Assembly (NCBI RefSeq): GCF_016907515.1
Contig: NZ_JAFBBY010000001.1
Coordinates: forward strand, 5,270,001 to 5,334,000
Length of the DNA: 64,000 bases
Source: Nocardioides nitrophenolicus
GTDB taxonomy: Bacteria; Actinomycetota; Actinomycetes; Propionibacteriales; Nocardioidaceae
Direction: 5' to 3'
Under the pieces are notes generated by a model, which was not told where the DNA came from, did not search any database, and worked only from the letters and a program-made list of their open reading frames with translations. The translations under genes were made by a program, and so were the position numbers. Positions 36,151-46,016 of the stretch are shown here, one piece after another; the stretch's first letter is position 1; each line of letters starts with the position of its first letter.

Positions 36151-36774
36151 TCAGCCCATCTTGCGGACCGCGACCCGCGAGATCTGCGCGACCTTGCGGG
36201 CGGGCACCGTCGTCGGCTGCATGATCCGGGTGAGCAGTACCCGGCGGCCCTTGCGGACGACCACCGTCGTGGTCTCCTTCGGGCCGCTCGTGAAGTACTC
36301 GACCGTGCGGAACGCGACCCGCTGGTCGCCGAGCCGCGGCAGCTTCGCCCGTCGTACCGTCGCGTTCAGGCCCGCCCAGTGCTGGGCGCAGGCGGTGACG
36401 TAGGTCTTGGCGCTGCGCAGGATCGCCTTGGCCTGCGCCCGGCTGGCGAACTCGACCAGGTAGGTGTTGAAGGTCCGCTTCTGGACCGTGAGGCCGTAGC
36501 CCGTGCCGTACTCGCGCCCGGACGTCCCCTGGGCCTCGGCCCACGTCGAGCACGCCTCCGGGTTCGGGTAGCGCAGCACCTTGTCGCGGATCACGATGGT
36601 GCCGAGGTAGTCGTCGTTGCGGAACTGGGGGAACACCCGCACGATGTCGGCCCGGCTGACCACGTCGTGGTTGCGGACCGCCGCCTGGGCGCCGGGCGTG
36701 CTCGCGGCGAGCAGCGCGGTCAGGGTCGCGACGACGATGCCGACGCGGGTGGTCAGGGTGCGGGTGCGGCGCAT
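36151..36774 (-). CDS. Secreted hypothetical protein
   Basis: This is a 207-residue exported protein with a clear signal peptide ending near TPGAQA (residue 31). The mature part is basic and has two Cys (EACSTW and VTACAQHW), probably disulfide-bonded. It also has VSRADIVRVFPQFRNDDYLG and YLVEFASRAQAKAILRSAKT, which resemble the extracellular sensor domains (PknH-like) of actinobacteria, but only loosely. It is convergent with the RNase J gene, 7 bases apart, and lies downstream of the M4 protease gene beyond a strong terminator. No function is assigned. Confidence 0.7.
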   Translation of the reverse strand: MRRTRTLTTRVGIVVATLTALLAASTPGAQAAVRNHDVVSRADIVRVFPQFRNDDYLGTIVIRDKVLRYPNPEACSTWAEAQGTSGREYGTGYGLTVQKRTFNTYLVEFASRAQAKAILRSAKTYVTACAQHWAGLNATVRRAKLPRLGDQRVAFRTVEYFTSGPKETTTVVVRKGRRVLLTRIMQPTTVPARKVAQISRVAVRKMG

Positions 36775-36790
36775 TCCCCGAGCCTAACGA

Positions 36791-36837
36791 GACCGGCGCC
36801 CGCCCGGCGGGGGTGACCCGCCGGACGGACGCCGGTC
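36791..36837 (-). terminator. Terminator of the M4 protease gene
   Basis: Two nested perfect stems occur here: an outer GACCGGCG/CGCCGGTC (36791-36798 with 36830-36837) and an inner CCGGCGGG/CCCGCCGG with a 5-base loop. They lie about 20 bases past the protease stop and just before the next minus-strand gene. Confidence 0.65.
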
Positions 36838-36856
36838 GTGAGGTGGAGCCGGTCGG

Positions 36857-39800
36857 CTACTGCTTGCCCTTCAGCTTGATCGTGATCTTCTGGGAGAAGG
36901 GCGCGACCTTGGCGTCGCCGGGGTAGCTGACGGTCGCCTTGACCTTGCGCTTGCCCTTCTTCCACAGCTTCTTGAGCTGCTTCTTGGCCTTGACCTTCAG
37001 CACTCCGTTCACCACGGTCCCGGTGTACTGCTTGCCCTTGATCGTGACCGTCACCGTGCCGGTGGGCACGGTGCCGACGACCTTGATGGTGACCGTGCCC
37101 TTCTTGGCCGTGGCGATCGGCACGACGGCAGCGGTCCCGGGCGGGATGGCGGCGGGAGCGGTGCAGATGCTCAGCGCGACGTTGTCGATGTACCAGCCGT
37201 CGATGCCGTTGCAGCCGTCCATGCCGAAGTCGAACCGGAACTGGACGGTGTCGCCGGGCTTGGCCAGCTCGGCGAGGTCGATGACCGACGAGCCCCAGGC
37301 GCCGGTCGGCTTGCCGCCGTCGGTGCCGGTGAACGCCGCCTCGCCCGCCATGGGGTTGGTGTTGCCCCCGTCGGCGGTCTCGAGCTGGCCGCCCGGCGCG
37401 TTGTAGAGCCACGCCCCGTCCGGAACCAGGGCGTACGGTGCTCCGTTCACGCTCACCTTGACGTTGCCGCCGTCGAACTCGACCTCCGAGGCCACGTAGT
37501 GGTCGAAGGAGAGCCGGGGCAGCTCGCCGTCGGGGACGGTCAGCGTGGGCGTCGCCATGCTGACCCGCGACGAGTAGTCCTCGTCGTCGTCGTTGCAGCT
37601 GCCGTAGTTGCCGTCGTCGCCCTTGTCGTTGAAGTACAGCACCGACGGTCCGCCCTTGTGCTGGGTGCCGCCCTCGGTGACGAGCGGGAGCTTGTTCGTC
37701 ACGGTCGGGTCGAAGTGGGCGTGCTCGGCGTCGACGTCCTTGGTCCACGTCGCGGGCAGCCCCGACTCGAAGCCCTCGGACCACAGGGTCTTGGTCACGG
37801 TCCCGTCACCGCACCCGATGGTGCCCTTCTTGAACATCGGCTTGAAGTTGCACTGCACCGGCTCGACCCGCAGCTCGGTGGCGTCGGCGACGGCCGCGAC
37901 CGACGCGCAGTCGCTCGCGGTGATCGCCGGCAGCGCGCCGCCGTCGGCCTCGCGGCCGCCGGTGTCACTGACGCCAACGGCGAGCTTCTTCAGCGTGGTC
38001 ACCCCGGTCAGGGCGGCACAGGACGCCTCCAGGCCGTCGGCCAGCTCGGCGAAGCCGGAGGTCGAGGTCAGGTAGTTCGTCTGGGTGTGCCAGAAGATGT
38101 TCGCCGCCTTGTCCAGGCCGATGCCGTCGACCGCGACGCCGTTGTAGGTGCCGCCGTCCACCAGCAGGGCGTAGGTGTGGTTGACCACGCCGGAGTTGGT
38201 GTGGACGCCGCCGCTGTCTGCCGTGTCGCAGTAGTACTCCTCGTCGCTCACCTTCGCCGGGTCGCCGTAGCAGTTCGGGTTCCACATGTCGCGGATCGCG
38301 CCGCCGAAGGCGGGATCGCCCTCACCGGACAGCCAGCGGTAGGAGTCGATGATCCCGCCGGGGGACTCGGCCTTGCTGACGCTGATCGTCACCGGCTCGT
38401 CGACCGACTTGATCGCGGTGCCGGAGTCGCCGTCGACCTGAGCGGCCGGGAGGGTGAACGTGGCACCCGGCATGTCCCATGGGTCGTACGCCGGATCGCC
38501 GCCGACGATGATGCCCACGGCGCCCGCGTCGACCGCGTTGGCGTCGAGGCCCTCGTAGTACTCCGCGAGGCTTCCGGCACCGCAGCCGGTGGTGAGATTC
38601 TCGTCGACGAAGACCCAATTGCCCTCGATGTCGTCGGCGTTGGTGAACGGCGAGCAGCCATCGGTCGGCAGGTCGTCGTTCGGCAGGTCGGACGCGTCCT
38701 TGCCCACCACGAGCGTCACCGAGGTCGGCGTCGCTGGGAAGTCCGGACCGCCGGAGGCCTTGACGGCGACGCAGTCGCCGGCGATCTCCGCGGGCGCCAC
38801 GATCGAGATCGCGATGCCGAGGCTGTACTTCGAGCAGTCACCGACCGCGCGCGGCACGTCCGGGATCTCGTTGTAGCGCTCGTTGAGCATGTCGACCGTC
38901 TCGCCCCAGATGTCCGAGTAGGCCTCGTTCATCGCACCGGGCTGCCACTGGTAGAGCAGGCCGGAGGTGTACTCGGTGTAGGCGTGCCCCCACTCGTGGG
39001 CCACGGTGTCGTCGGAGGAGACGCCCGAGCAGTAGTTGGTCGAGATGCCGTTCCAGTTCGCGTTGGGGCACTGGATGGACGGGTCGTTGTTGACCGTCAC
39101 CATCGTCGAGCCCTCGTCGTCGTAGGAGTCGCGGCCGAAGGAGTTCTTGAAGAACCAGTAGGCCTCGCCGGTGCCCTGCACCTCGTTCTGCTGGTCCTCG
39201 TCGAGTTCGCCACCAGCGCGGCTGACCGGCCAGTCGTCTCCCTCGAGCCACACGGTCTCGCGAGGTTCGTCGCCGTCGTACGCCTCGATCAGCTCGCGGT
39301 CGAGGTCGTGGGCGATCATGGAGTACCGATTCACCGGCTTGCCCGTGGCCGCGTCCAGGACGACGGTCTCCCGCACCTGCTTGCCGTCGGTGACCTCGAT
39401 GACCCAGGCGAGGAGGTTGCGGCCCTCGACGCCCTGGATGGCGCCCATCCGGTAGATGGAGAGATCGGCCTTCGACACGGTGAGGTCGCCGCTGACCTTG
39501 GCCGCGTCACGTCCGCCGGCGGGAGCGGCCTTGACCAGCTTCTTGGCCTTCGCGACCGCGGCCGCCTCGTCCCACGCCGGTGTGGTCGCGACGTCGATGC
39601 CCGGCGCGACGTAGCCGCCCACCGAGGTCAGGTCGCCCTGACGGTCGACGTGGGCGCGGAGCTTGCTGGCGAAGACCGGCAGCCCCTGGTAGGTCTGGGT
39701 GAAGTCGACGGTGTAGCCGGCCGGCGACTCGCTGACGGTCCCCGAGCTCAGCTCGACGCCCGCCCCGCCGAAGGCACGCCCGTACTTGGTGACGTAGGCG

Positions 39801-40066
39801 GTGGCCTTCTCCGCCGCTCCGGTCGCTGACTTGACCGCCCGATGGGACGGGAACAGGTCGTCGGTCGCGCGGATGAAGCTGGTGCGCTCGGTGGCCGGCG
39901 AGTTGGTGACGGTGACCTTGCCGGCCGCTTCGTCACGCATCTGCTGGACGACCGACGGATCAGGGGGCGTCGCCACGGTCGGCGTCGACGGGATGACCAC
40001 GAGGGCGGCCCCGACGAGCGAGAGTCCGACGCCCTTCCGCAGGGCGTCTGGAAGGTTGAGTCTCAC
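36857..40066 (-). CDS. Secreted M4 metallopeptidase with PA insertion and Ig-like tail
   Basis: This is a 1069-residue exported zinc protease of the thermolysin type. A signal peptide (to about residue 33, before TPPDPS) leads to an FTP/PepSY propeptide (about 60-225). The catalytic domain has HEWGH at residues 357-361 and NEAYSDIWGE with the third zinc ligand. A protease-associated (PA) domain, about 110 residues with GAVGIIVGGDPAYDPWDMPG, is inserted before the catalytic-His region VHTNSGVVNHTYALLVDGG. A jelly-roll/MAM-like adhesion domain follows, then a lysine-rich Ig-like C-terminal domain. GTG 40066 follows GAGGAG by 7 bases, which fixes the start. It probably degrades proteins outside the cell. 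Confidence 0.9.
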   Translation of the reverse strand: MRLNLPDALRKGVGLSLVGAALVVIPSTPTVATPPDPSVVQQMRDEAAGKVTVTNSPATERTSFIRATDDLFPSHRAVKSATGAAEKATAYVTKYGRAFGGAGVELSSGTVSESPAGYTVDFTQTYQGLPVFASKLRAHVDRQGDLTSVGGYVAPGIDVATTPAWDEAAAVAKAKKLVKAAPAGGRDAAKVSGDLTVSKADLSIYRMGAIQGVEGRNLLAWVIEVTDGKQVRETVVLDAATGKPVNRYSMIAHDLDRELIEAYDGDEPRETVWLEGDDWPVSRAGGELDEDQQNEVQGTGEAYWFFKNSFGRDSYDDEGSTMVTVNNDPSIQCPNANWNGISTNYCSGVSSDDTVAHEWGHAYTEYTSGLLYQWQPGAMNEAYSDIWGETVDMLNERYNEIPDVPRAVGDCSKYSLGIAISIVAPAEIAGDCVAVKASGGPDFPATPTSVTLVVGKDASDLPNDDLPTDGCSPFTNADDIEGNWVFVDENLTTGCGAGSLAEYYEGLDANAVDAGAVGIIVGGDPAYDPWDMPGATFTLPAAQVDGDSGTAIKSVDEPVTISVSKAESPGGIIDSYRWLSGEGDPAFGGAIRDMWNPNCYGDPAKVSDEEYYCDTADSGGVHTNSGVVNHTYALLVDGGTYNGVAVDGIGLDKAANIFWHTQTNYLTSTSGFAELADGLEASCAALTGVTTLKKLAVGVSDTGGREADGGALPAITASDCASVAAVADATELRVEPVQCNFKPMFKKGTIGCGDGTVTKTLWSEGFESGLPATWTKDVDAEHAHFDPTVTNKLPLVTEGGTQHKGGPSVLYFNDKGDDGNYGSCNDDDEDYSSRVSMATPTLTVPDGELPRLSFDHYVASEVEFDGGNVKVSVNGAPYALVPDGAWLYNAPGGQLETADGGNTNPMAGEAAFTGTDGGKPTGAWGSSVIDLAELAKPGDTVQFRFDFGMDGCNGIDGWYIDNVALSICTAPAAIPPGTAAVVPIATAKKGTVTIKVVGTVPTGTVTVTIKGKQYTGTVVNGVLKVKAKKQLKKLWKKGKRKVKATVSYPGDAKVAPFSQKITIKLKGKQ

Positions 40067-40299
40067 GAATGTTCTCCTCGAGATAGAACGTGCCGTCGAG
40101 CGGCCTAGGGGATAGCCGCTCCTCCCGCACACGTTCTCGGCACCCTAGGGGCAGGAATGCGGGCGGTCCAGAGGTTCGGAGCAAACTCTGCGCCGACCCG
40201 CCGATCGGGCCGCAGGAAGTTCGGGGGCGATGCCCGGGGAGTCGCCGGGCCGCGGAGACACACCCCTCTGTGGTCCCTGTGACTGGAGTGACGATCGCC

Positions 40300-40305
40300 T
40301 AGGTT
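40300..40305 (+). promoter_or_regulatory. -10 element of ftsK (leaderless)
   Basis: TAGGTT ends 7 bases before the ftsK ATG, with GTGACT at 40279-40284 as a weak -35 with short spacing. Confidence 0.4.
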
Positions 40306-40312
40306 TGGTGTC

Positions 40313-42919
40313 ATGGCGACCCGTACGTCTTCCCCGCCGGCGTCGCGCAGCAGGACCAGCTCTTCCTCCCGCTCGGGCGTGAAGAAGACAGCCAGCTCGC
40401 GTACCCGGAGTACGACCACCAAGAAGCGACCGCCGGCGAAGAAGTCGGCGGCGAAGCGGCCTGCCCCGCGCGCGGTGCGCAGTGGGCCCGGGCCGGTGCT
40501 GCGCGCGTTCACCGCGCTCGGCAGGGGAGTGGTCGCCCTCTGGCTCGCCTTCGCCCACGGGATCGGGGCGGTCACCCGCGGCGTGGGCCACGGTGCGCGC
40601 GACATCGACCCCGAGCAGCGTCGTGACGGCCTCGGGCTACTGCTCGTCGCCGTCGCCCTGGTCATCACCGGCGCGGTCTGGTTCGAGGTGCCCGGTGGCG
40701 TCATGGACTTCACCCGGGCGGCCGTGTCCGGGTCGGTCGGCAAGGTCGGCTGGCTGGTGCCGCTGCTCGTGCTCGCCGCCGGCTGGCGGATCATGCGCGA
40801 CCCGGTCGGCAACGGCCCCGCCGGCCGTCAGGTGATCGGCTGGACCGCGCTGTCCTTCGGCCTGCTCGGCATCGTCCACATCGCCAACGGCAGCCCCGAG
40901 CCGGTGCAGGGCGACACCATGCCGCTGCGCGACGGCGGCGGCGCCGTCGGGTACGTCGTCTCGGCCCTGCTGCTCGACCTGCTCCGCTCGCCGGCGGTCG
41001 TCGTACCGCTGCTGGCGCTGCTCGCCGTGTTCGGCCTGCTCGTGATCACCGCGACCCCGCTCTACCGGGTCCCGGACCGGCTGCGCGAGATCGGCGACCT
41101 GCTGCTCGGGCGCCACCACGAGGAGGACGCCGGGCCGCTCAGCATCGACGACACCTTCGAGCGGATGGGCGACCCGGCGTACGACTCGCCGGTGCTCGCC
41201 GAGCCGAAGAAGCGGCGGCGCAAGAAGGACGAGGAGCCGAGCCCGGCCGAGGAGTCGATGGAGCTGCTCGAGCCCATCGACGTGCCACTGGCCGAGGACG
41301 AGCCGGTCGACCCCGAGGCCGGCTCCAACGCGCTCATCGCCCGCCGCCTGGCGCAGGCCGCCACGACGGCCGACGACGAGACCGGCGAGCTCGAGCCGCC
41401 GCCGCACGCCGACCTGCCGCAGCGCGTCGAGCAGCTCGCGCTGTCCGGCGACATCGTCTACACGCTCCCGGACGCCAGCGCGCTCAAGCCCGGCGACCCG
41501 CACCGGGCCCGGTCCAAGGCCAGCGACGACGTCGTCAGCCGGCTGCAGGGCGTCCTCGACGAGTTCAACGTCGACGCCCAGGTCACCGGCTACACCCGCG
41601 GCCCGACGGTCACCCGCTACGAGATCGAGCTCGGCACCGGCGTCAAGGTCGAGAAGATCCTCGGCGTCCAGCGCAACATCTCCTACGCCGTCGGCTCGGA
41701 GGACGTGCGGATCCTCAGCCCGATCCCCGGCAAGTCCGCGGTCGGCGTCGAGATCCCCAACACCGACAAGGAGATCGTCTCCCTGGGCGACGTGCTCCGG
41801 TCCAACGTCGCGCGCACCGACCACCACCCGCTGGTGGCCGGTCTGGGCAAGGACGTCGAGGGCGGCTTCGTCGTGGCGAACCTCGCGAAGATGCCGCACC
41901 TGCTGGTCGCCGGTGCCACCGGCTCCGGAAAGTCGTCCTTCATCAACTCGATGATCACCTCGGTGCTGATGCGCTCGACCCCCGACGAGGTGCGGATGAT
42001 CATGGTCGACCCCAAGCGGGTCGAGCTCAACGCCTACGAGGGCGTCCCGCACCTGATCACGCCGATCATCACCAACCCGAAGAAGGCCGCCGAGGCGCTC
42101 GAGTGGGTCTGTCGCGAGATGGACATGCGGTACGACGACCTGGCCAACTTCGGCTTCCGCCACATCAACGACTTCAACAAGGCCGTCCGCGAGGGCAAGG
42201 TCGAGGTGCCGCCGGGCAGCGAGCGCACGTTGACGCCGTACCCGTACCTGCTGGTGATCGTCGACGAGCTCGCCGACCTGATGATGGTCGCCCCGCGCGA
42301 CGTGGAGAGCTCGATCGTCCGGATCACCCAGCTCGCCCGGGCCGCCGGCATCCACCTGGTGCTCGCCACGCAGCGCCCGTCCGTCGACGTGGTGACCGGC
42401 CTGATCAAGGCCAACGTCCCGTCGCGGCTGGCGTTCGCGACGTCCAGCCTCGCCGACAGCCGGGTCATCCTCGACACCCCCGGCGCGGAGAAGCTGGTCG
42501 GCCAGGGTGACGGCCTGTTCCTGCCGATGGGCGCCTCCAAGCCGATCCGCGTGCAGGGCTCCTGGGTCAGCGAGCCCGAGATCCAGCAGGTCGTCAAGCA
42601 CTGCAAGGGCCAGCTCGAGCCCAGCTACCGCGACGACGTCACCGCGCCGGCGGCGTCCAACAAGGTCCTCGACGACGACATCGGCGACGACATGGACCTG
42701 GTCGTCCAGGCGATCGAGCTGGTGGTCTCCACCCAGTTCGGCTCCACCTCGATGCTCCAGCGCAAGCTGCGCGTCGGCTTCGCCAAGGCCGGCCGGCTGA
42801 TGGACATCCTGGAGAGCCGGGGCGTGGTCGGGCCGAGCGAGGGCTCGAAGGCCCGCGACGTGCTGGTCAAGCCCGACGAGATCGATGCCGTGATCATGAC
42901 CATCCAGGGGGAGGCGTGA
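40313..42919 (+). CDS. ftsK: DNA translocase FtsK/SpoIIIE
   Basis: This 868-residue septal DNA pump moves chromosomes into daughter cells. The N-terminus is Lys/Arg/Ser-rich (about 1-55), followed by four membrane helices (about 100-265) and an acidic linker. The motor has GATGSGKSS at residues 534-542, VDELADLMMVAPRDVE (Walker B) and LVLATQRPSVDVVTGLIKAN. The C-terminal gamma winged helix, which reads orientation sequences, includes LQRKLRVGFAKAGRLMDILE. It begins the run ftsK-rodZ-rimO-pgsA and shares GTGA with the next gene. Confidence 0.97.
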   Translation: MATRTSSPPASRSRTSSSSRSGVKKTASSRTRSTTTKKRPPAKKSAAKRPAPRAVRSGPGPVLRAFTALGRGVVALWLAFAHGIGAVTRGVGHGARDIDPEQRRDGLGLLLVAVALVITGAVWFEVPGGVMDFTRAAVSGSVGKVGWLVPLLVLAAGWRIMRDPVGNGPAGRQVIGWTALSFGLLGIVHIANGSPEPVQGDTMPLRDGGGAVGYVVSALLLDLLRSPAVVVPLLALLAVFGLLVITATPLYRVPDRLREIGDLLLGRHHEEDAGPLSIDDTFERMGDPAYDSPVLAEPKKRRRKKDEEPSPAEESMELLEPIDVPLAEDEPVDPEAGSNALIARRLAQAATTADDETGELEPPPHADLPQRVEQLALSGDIVYTLPDASALKPGDPHRARSKASDDVVSRLQGVLDEFNVDAQVTGYTRGPTVTRYEIELGTGVKVEKILGVQRNISYAVGSEDVRILSPIPGKSAVGVEIPNTDKEIVSLGDVLRSNVARTDHHPLVAGLGKDVEGGFVVANLAKMPHLLVAGATGSGKSSFINSMITSVLMRSTPDEVRMIMVDPKRVELNAYEGVPHLITPIITNPKKAAEALEWVCREMDMRYDDLANFGFRHINDFNKAVREGKVEVPPGSERTLTPYPYLLVIVDELADLMMVAPRDVESSIVRITQLARAAGIHLVLATQRPSVDVVTGLIKANVPSRLAFATSSLADSRVILDTPGAEKLVGQGDGLFLPMGASKPIRVQGSWVSEPEIQQVVKHCKGQLEPSYRDDVTAPAASNKVLDDDIGDDMDLVVQAIELVVSTQFGSTSMLQRKLRVGFAKAGRLMDILESRGVVGPSEGSKARDVLVKPDEIDAVIMTIQGEA

Positions 42920-44508
42920 GCGAGATGACCGAGACCAGCCCGCGGATCGAGGTCCGCCGCAATGTCGCGCTGTCGGCCACCGTCGGCGGGTTCTCGGCCC
43001 TGCTGACGGTCGCCTTCGCCGTGCGCGCCTTCGGTGGCGGCACCACCTTGGACTGGCTGGCCTTCGGCGTGCTGGCCCTGGTCACCCTGGCCCACCTCGC
43101 GGCCCTCGTCGACGGCCGCGCGCCGCTGCTCGTCGCCGACGACCACGGCGTGCGCCTGCGCCAGGGGGCCGACTGGCGGGGCATCGCGTGGCCCGAGATC
43201 GACTGCCTCGAGCACCTCCCGCGCCGCGGCCTGGTTCGCGACGGACACATCCTCGTCGACGGCTACGACGACCAGCAGCTCGTCGTACCGCTGACCCTGG
43301 CGACGCGGGTGGTCGGCGTCGACAGCGGCTCGCTGAGCGACGCGCTCGCCGACCTCGCCGACGGCCGCGCCGACGTGGTGGAGGTGGTGCCGGGCATGAG
43401 CGACGACGGCACCTCGCCCCGCGCCGAGTCGGTGCCCCAGCTGAGCGACCTGTACGCCGACGAGGTGGCCGTCCCCGAGCAGCGGCGCGGCATCGCGGCC
43501 CGGGTGGCCGCCGGGCTGAGCGGACGGCAGGCGGACCTCGAGGACGTCCAGGAGGCGGACTACGAGGACACCGGCGAGGTGATCCTCGCCGCCGACACCG
43601 AGTCGACCGACGAGATCGCCGCCGTCCCCGCCGAGGACGAGGAGCCGCCCGCGCCCGAGCGCCCGACGGTGCTCGCCGCCCGGGTCGAGCTGGACCGTCC
43701 GGTCCTGGTCCGGGCGCCGGTGGCCGAGGCGCCGCTCGCCGCCGACGAGGCCGGTGACGTCACCGTCGTCCTCGACGACCTGGCCGTGCGGCCCGCCGCC
43801 CAGCCGGTGATCGGGCCGGAGCTGACCGCCGCGCGCGACCGGTTGCGGCTCACCATCGACCAGCTCTCCGAGCGCACCCGGATCCGTCCCCACGTCATCG
43901 AGGCGATCGAGGTCGACGACTTCGCCCCGTGCGGCGGCGACTTCTATGCCCGGGGCCACCTGCGCACCCTGGCGCGGGTCCTCGGCATCGACGCCGGCCC
44001 GCTCGTGGCGACGTACGACGAGACCTACGCCGACGCGCCGGTCGACCCGCGCCGGGTGTTCGAGGCCGAGCTCGCGACCGGTGCCGGCGGCTCGATCCGC
44101 AGCACCCGGGGCGGGCGCAACTGGTCGGTGCTGATCGCCGCGGTGATGGGTGCGGTGTTGATCTGGTCGGTGGCGAAGCTGGTGATGGGCGGCCCCGCTC
44201 CGATCGGCGACACCCCCGTCCTGAACCAGAGCGGCGGCATCTCCAAGGCCGCCGCCGCCAAGGGCGACCCGATCAAGCTGACCCTGGTCGCGGCCGGCGG
44301 GGGAGCCCAGCTGGTCATCCGGGACGCCGCCGGCGAGCGGGTCTTCGACGGGAACCTGGCCTTCGGCCAGACCTCCGAGCTGAAGGTCGTGCCGCCGGTC
44401 CGGATCTGGAGCTCCGACGGCTCGGTGACCTACGCCATCGGCGACGCCAAGCCGCAGGCGCTGGGCGACACCGGCGCGGAGGCCTCCAAGACCCTCGTGG
44501 CGCCCTGA
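42916..44508 (+). CDS. RodZ-like helix-turn-helix membrane protein with N-terminal extension
   Basis: This is a 530-residue protein. Residues 1-150 hold two membrane helices (about 20-40 and 45-66) and a PH-like domain with DDHGVRLRQGADWRGIAWPE. A long acidic linker follows. The RodZ-type HTH (about 299-375, with ARDRLRLTIDQLSERTRIRP and ARGHLRTLARVLGID) comes next. A membrane helix (about 401-425) and a DUF4115 domain are last. In ordinary RodZ the HTH is N-terminal, so this protein is a fusion or rearranged form. RodZ links the cytoskeleton to cell-wall growth. It is coupled to ftsK by GTGA. Confidence 0.82.
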   Translation: MSEMTETSPRIEVRRNVALSATVGGFSALLTVAFAVRAFGGGTTLDWLAFGVLALVTLAHLAALVDGRAPLLVADDHGVRLRQGADWRGIAWPEIDCLEHLPRRGLVRDGHILVDGYDDQQLVVPLTLATRVVGVDSGSLSDALADLADGRADVVEVVPGMSDDGTSPRAESVPQLSDLYADEVAVPEQRRGIAARVAAGLSGRQADLEDVQEADYEDTGEVILAADTESTDEIAAVPAEDEEPPAPERPTVLAARVELDRPVLVRAPVAEAPLAADEAGDVTVVLDDLAVRPAAQPVIGPELTAARDRLRLTIDQLSERTRIRPHVIEAIEVDDFAPCGGDFYARGHLRTLARVLGIDAGPLVATYDETYADAPVDPRRVFEAELATGAGGSIRSTRGGRNWSVLIAAVMGAVLIWSVAKLVMGGPAPIGDTPVLNQSGGISKAAAAKGDPIKLTLVAAGGGAQLVIRDAAGERVFDGNLAFGQTSELKVVPPVRIWSSDGSVTYAIGDAKPQALGDTGAEASKTLVAP

Positions 44509-44558
44509 ACAGCCCTGATCACACGAGCGAGGAATGCCGGCGGGCCACCGTCCGCCGG

Positions 44559-44564
44559 TAGCCT
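44559..44564 (+). promoter_or_regulatory. -10 element of rimO
   Basis: TAGCCT ends 9 bases before the rimO ATG at 44574, again consistent with a leaderless or nearly leaderless message. Confidence 0.4.
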
Positions 44565-44573
44565 GGGCCGGAC

Positions 44574-46016
44574 ATGACGAGCACACCCACGAACCCCGTC
44601 TCGGTCGCGCTGCTCACCCTCGGGTGCGCGCGCAACGACGTCGACTCCGAAGAGCTGGCCGGCCGCCTCGCCGCGGACGGCTTCACGCTCGTCGACGACC
44701 CGGAGGACGCCGACACCGTCGTGGTCAACACCTGCGGCTTCGTCGACGCGGCCAAGAAGGACTCGATCGACACCCTGCTCGCCGCCGCCGACCTCAAGGA
44801 GTCGGGCAGGCCCCAGGCGGTCGTCGCGGTGGGCTGCCTGGCGGAGCGCTACGGCGAGGAGCTCGCCGACTCGCTGCCCGAGGCCGACGCCGTGCTGGGC
44901 TTCGACGACTACCAGGACATCTCCGGGCGGCTGCGCTCGATCCTGGCGGGGGAGCGGCCGCACCCCCACACCCCGCGCGACCGGCGGCTGCTGCTGCCGA
45001 TCAGCCCCGCGGAGCGCCAGGCCGTCGTCGAGACGCCGGCCGCCGAGGTCGACATCGCGATCCCCGGCCGGTCCGCGATCCGGCGCCGACTCGACGGTGG
45101 GCCGATGGCCCCGCTCAAGCTGGCCAGCGGCTGCGACCGGCGCTGCACCTTCTGCGCGATCCCCATGTTCCGCGGCTCGTTCGTCAGCCGCCGGCCCTCC
45201 GACGTGCTGCAGGACGCCCAGTGGCTCGCCCAGCAGGGCGTCAAGGAGCTCTTCCTCGTCTCCGAGAACTCCACCTCCTACGGCAAGGACCTCGGTGACC
45301 TCGGCCTGCTCGAGACGCTGCTGCCCGAGCTGGTCGCGGTCGACGGGATCGAGCGGGTCCGGGTGTCCTACCTGCAGCCCGCCGAGACCCGGCCCGGACT
45401 GATCCGCGCCATCGCGACCACGCCCGGCGTCGCGCCCTACTTCGACCTGTCCTTCCAGCACGCCAGCGCCAGCGTGCTGCGCCGGATGCGCCGCTTCGGC
45501 GACCCCGACAGCTTCCTCGGCCTGCTCGACCAGGTCCGCGGCCACGCGCCCGAGGCCGGGGTCCGCTCCAATGTCATCGTCGGCTTCCCCGGCGAGACCG
45601 AGGAGGAGTTCCAGACCCTGTGCGACTTCCTGGTCGCCGCGCGGATGGACGTCACCGGGGTCTTCGGCTACTCCGACGAGGACGGCACCGAGGCCGAGCG
45701 GCTCGGCGGCAAGCTCGACGCCGACGAGATCAACGCACGCGTGCAGCACCTCGACGACCTGGTCTCCGAGCTCACCGCACAGCGCGCCGAGGAGCGGATC
45801 GGCAGCACCGTCGAGGTGCTGGTCGAGGAGCTCGACCCCGACGGCACCGGCGACGGCACGGTCGAGGGCCGCGCCGCCGAGCAGGGACCCGAGGTCGACG
45901 GCACCACCCGGGTGCTCGGCGTACCCGAGGCGCGGGTGGGCGACATCGTCCGGGCCGTCGTCGTCGACTCCGACGGCGTCGACCTGATCGCCGAACCGGC
46001 AGGAGGACAGCCATGA
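44574..46016 (+). CDS. rimO: Ribosomal protein S12 methylthiotransferase
   Basis: This 480-residue radical-SAM enzyme methylthiolates an Asp of ribosomal protein S12. The N-terminal UPF0004 domain has [20 protein letters not shown] and [17 protein letters not shown] with cluster cysteines. The radical-SAM cluster is Cys187, Cys191 and Cys194 in CDRRCTFC. The [10 protein letters not shown] stretch after it is RimO-specific. A TRAM domain closes the protein (about 400-475). It ends in an ATGA overlap with pgsA. Confidence 0.95.
   Translation: MTSTPTNPVSVALLTLGCARNDVDSEELAGRLAADGFTLVDDPEDADTVVVNTCGFVDAAKKDSIDTLLAAADLKESGRPQAVVAVGCLAERYGEELADSLPEADAVLGFDDYQDISGRLRSILAGERPHPHTPRDRRLLLPISPAERQAVVETPAAEVDIAIPGRSAIRRRLDGGPMAPLKLASGCDRRCTFCAIPMFRGSFVSRRPSDVLQDAQWLAQQGVKELFLVSENSTSYGKDLGDLGLLETLLPELVAVDGIERVRVSYLQPAETRPGLIRAIATTPGVAPYFDLSFQHASASVLRRMRRFGDPDSFLGLLDQVRGHAPEAGVRSNVIVGFPGETEEEFQTLCDFLVAARMDVTGVFGYSDEDGTEAERLGGKLDADEINARVQHLDDLVSELTAQRAEERIGSTVEVLVEELDPDGTGDGTVEGRAAEQGPEVDGTTRVLGVPEARVGDIVRAVVVDSDGVDLIAEPAGGQP

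Noticed and set aside
36137..36156. Bidirectional terminator between the RNase J gene and the exported protein gene
   Set aside because: The TGAGC/GCTCA arms are mostly the two stop codons with a short stem; not strong enough to call.
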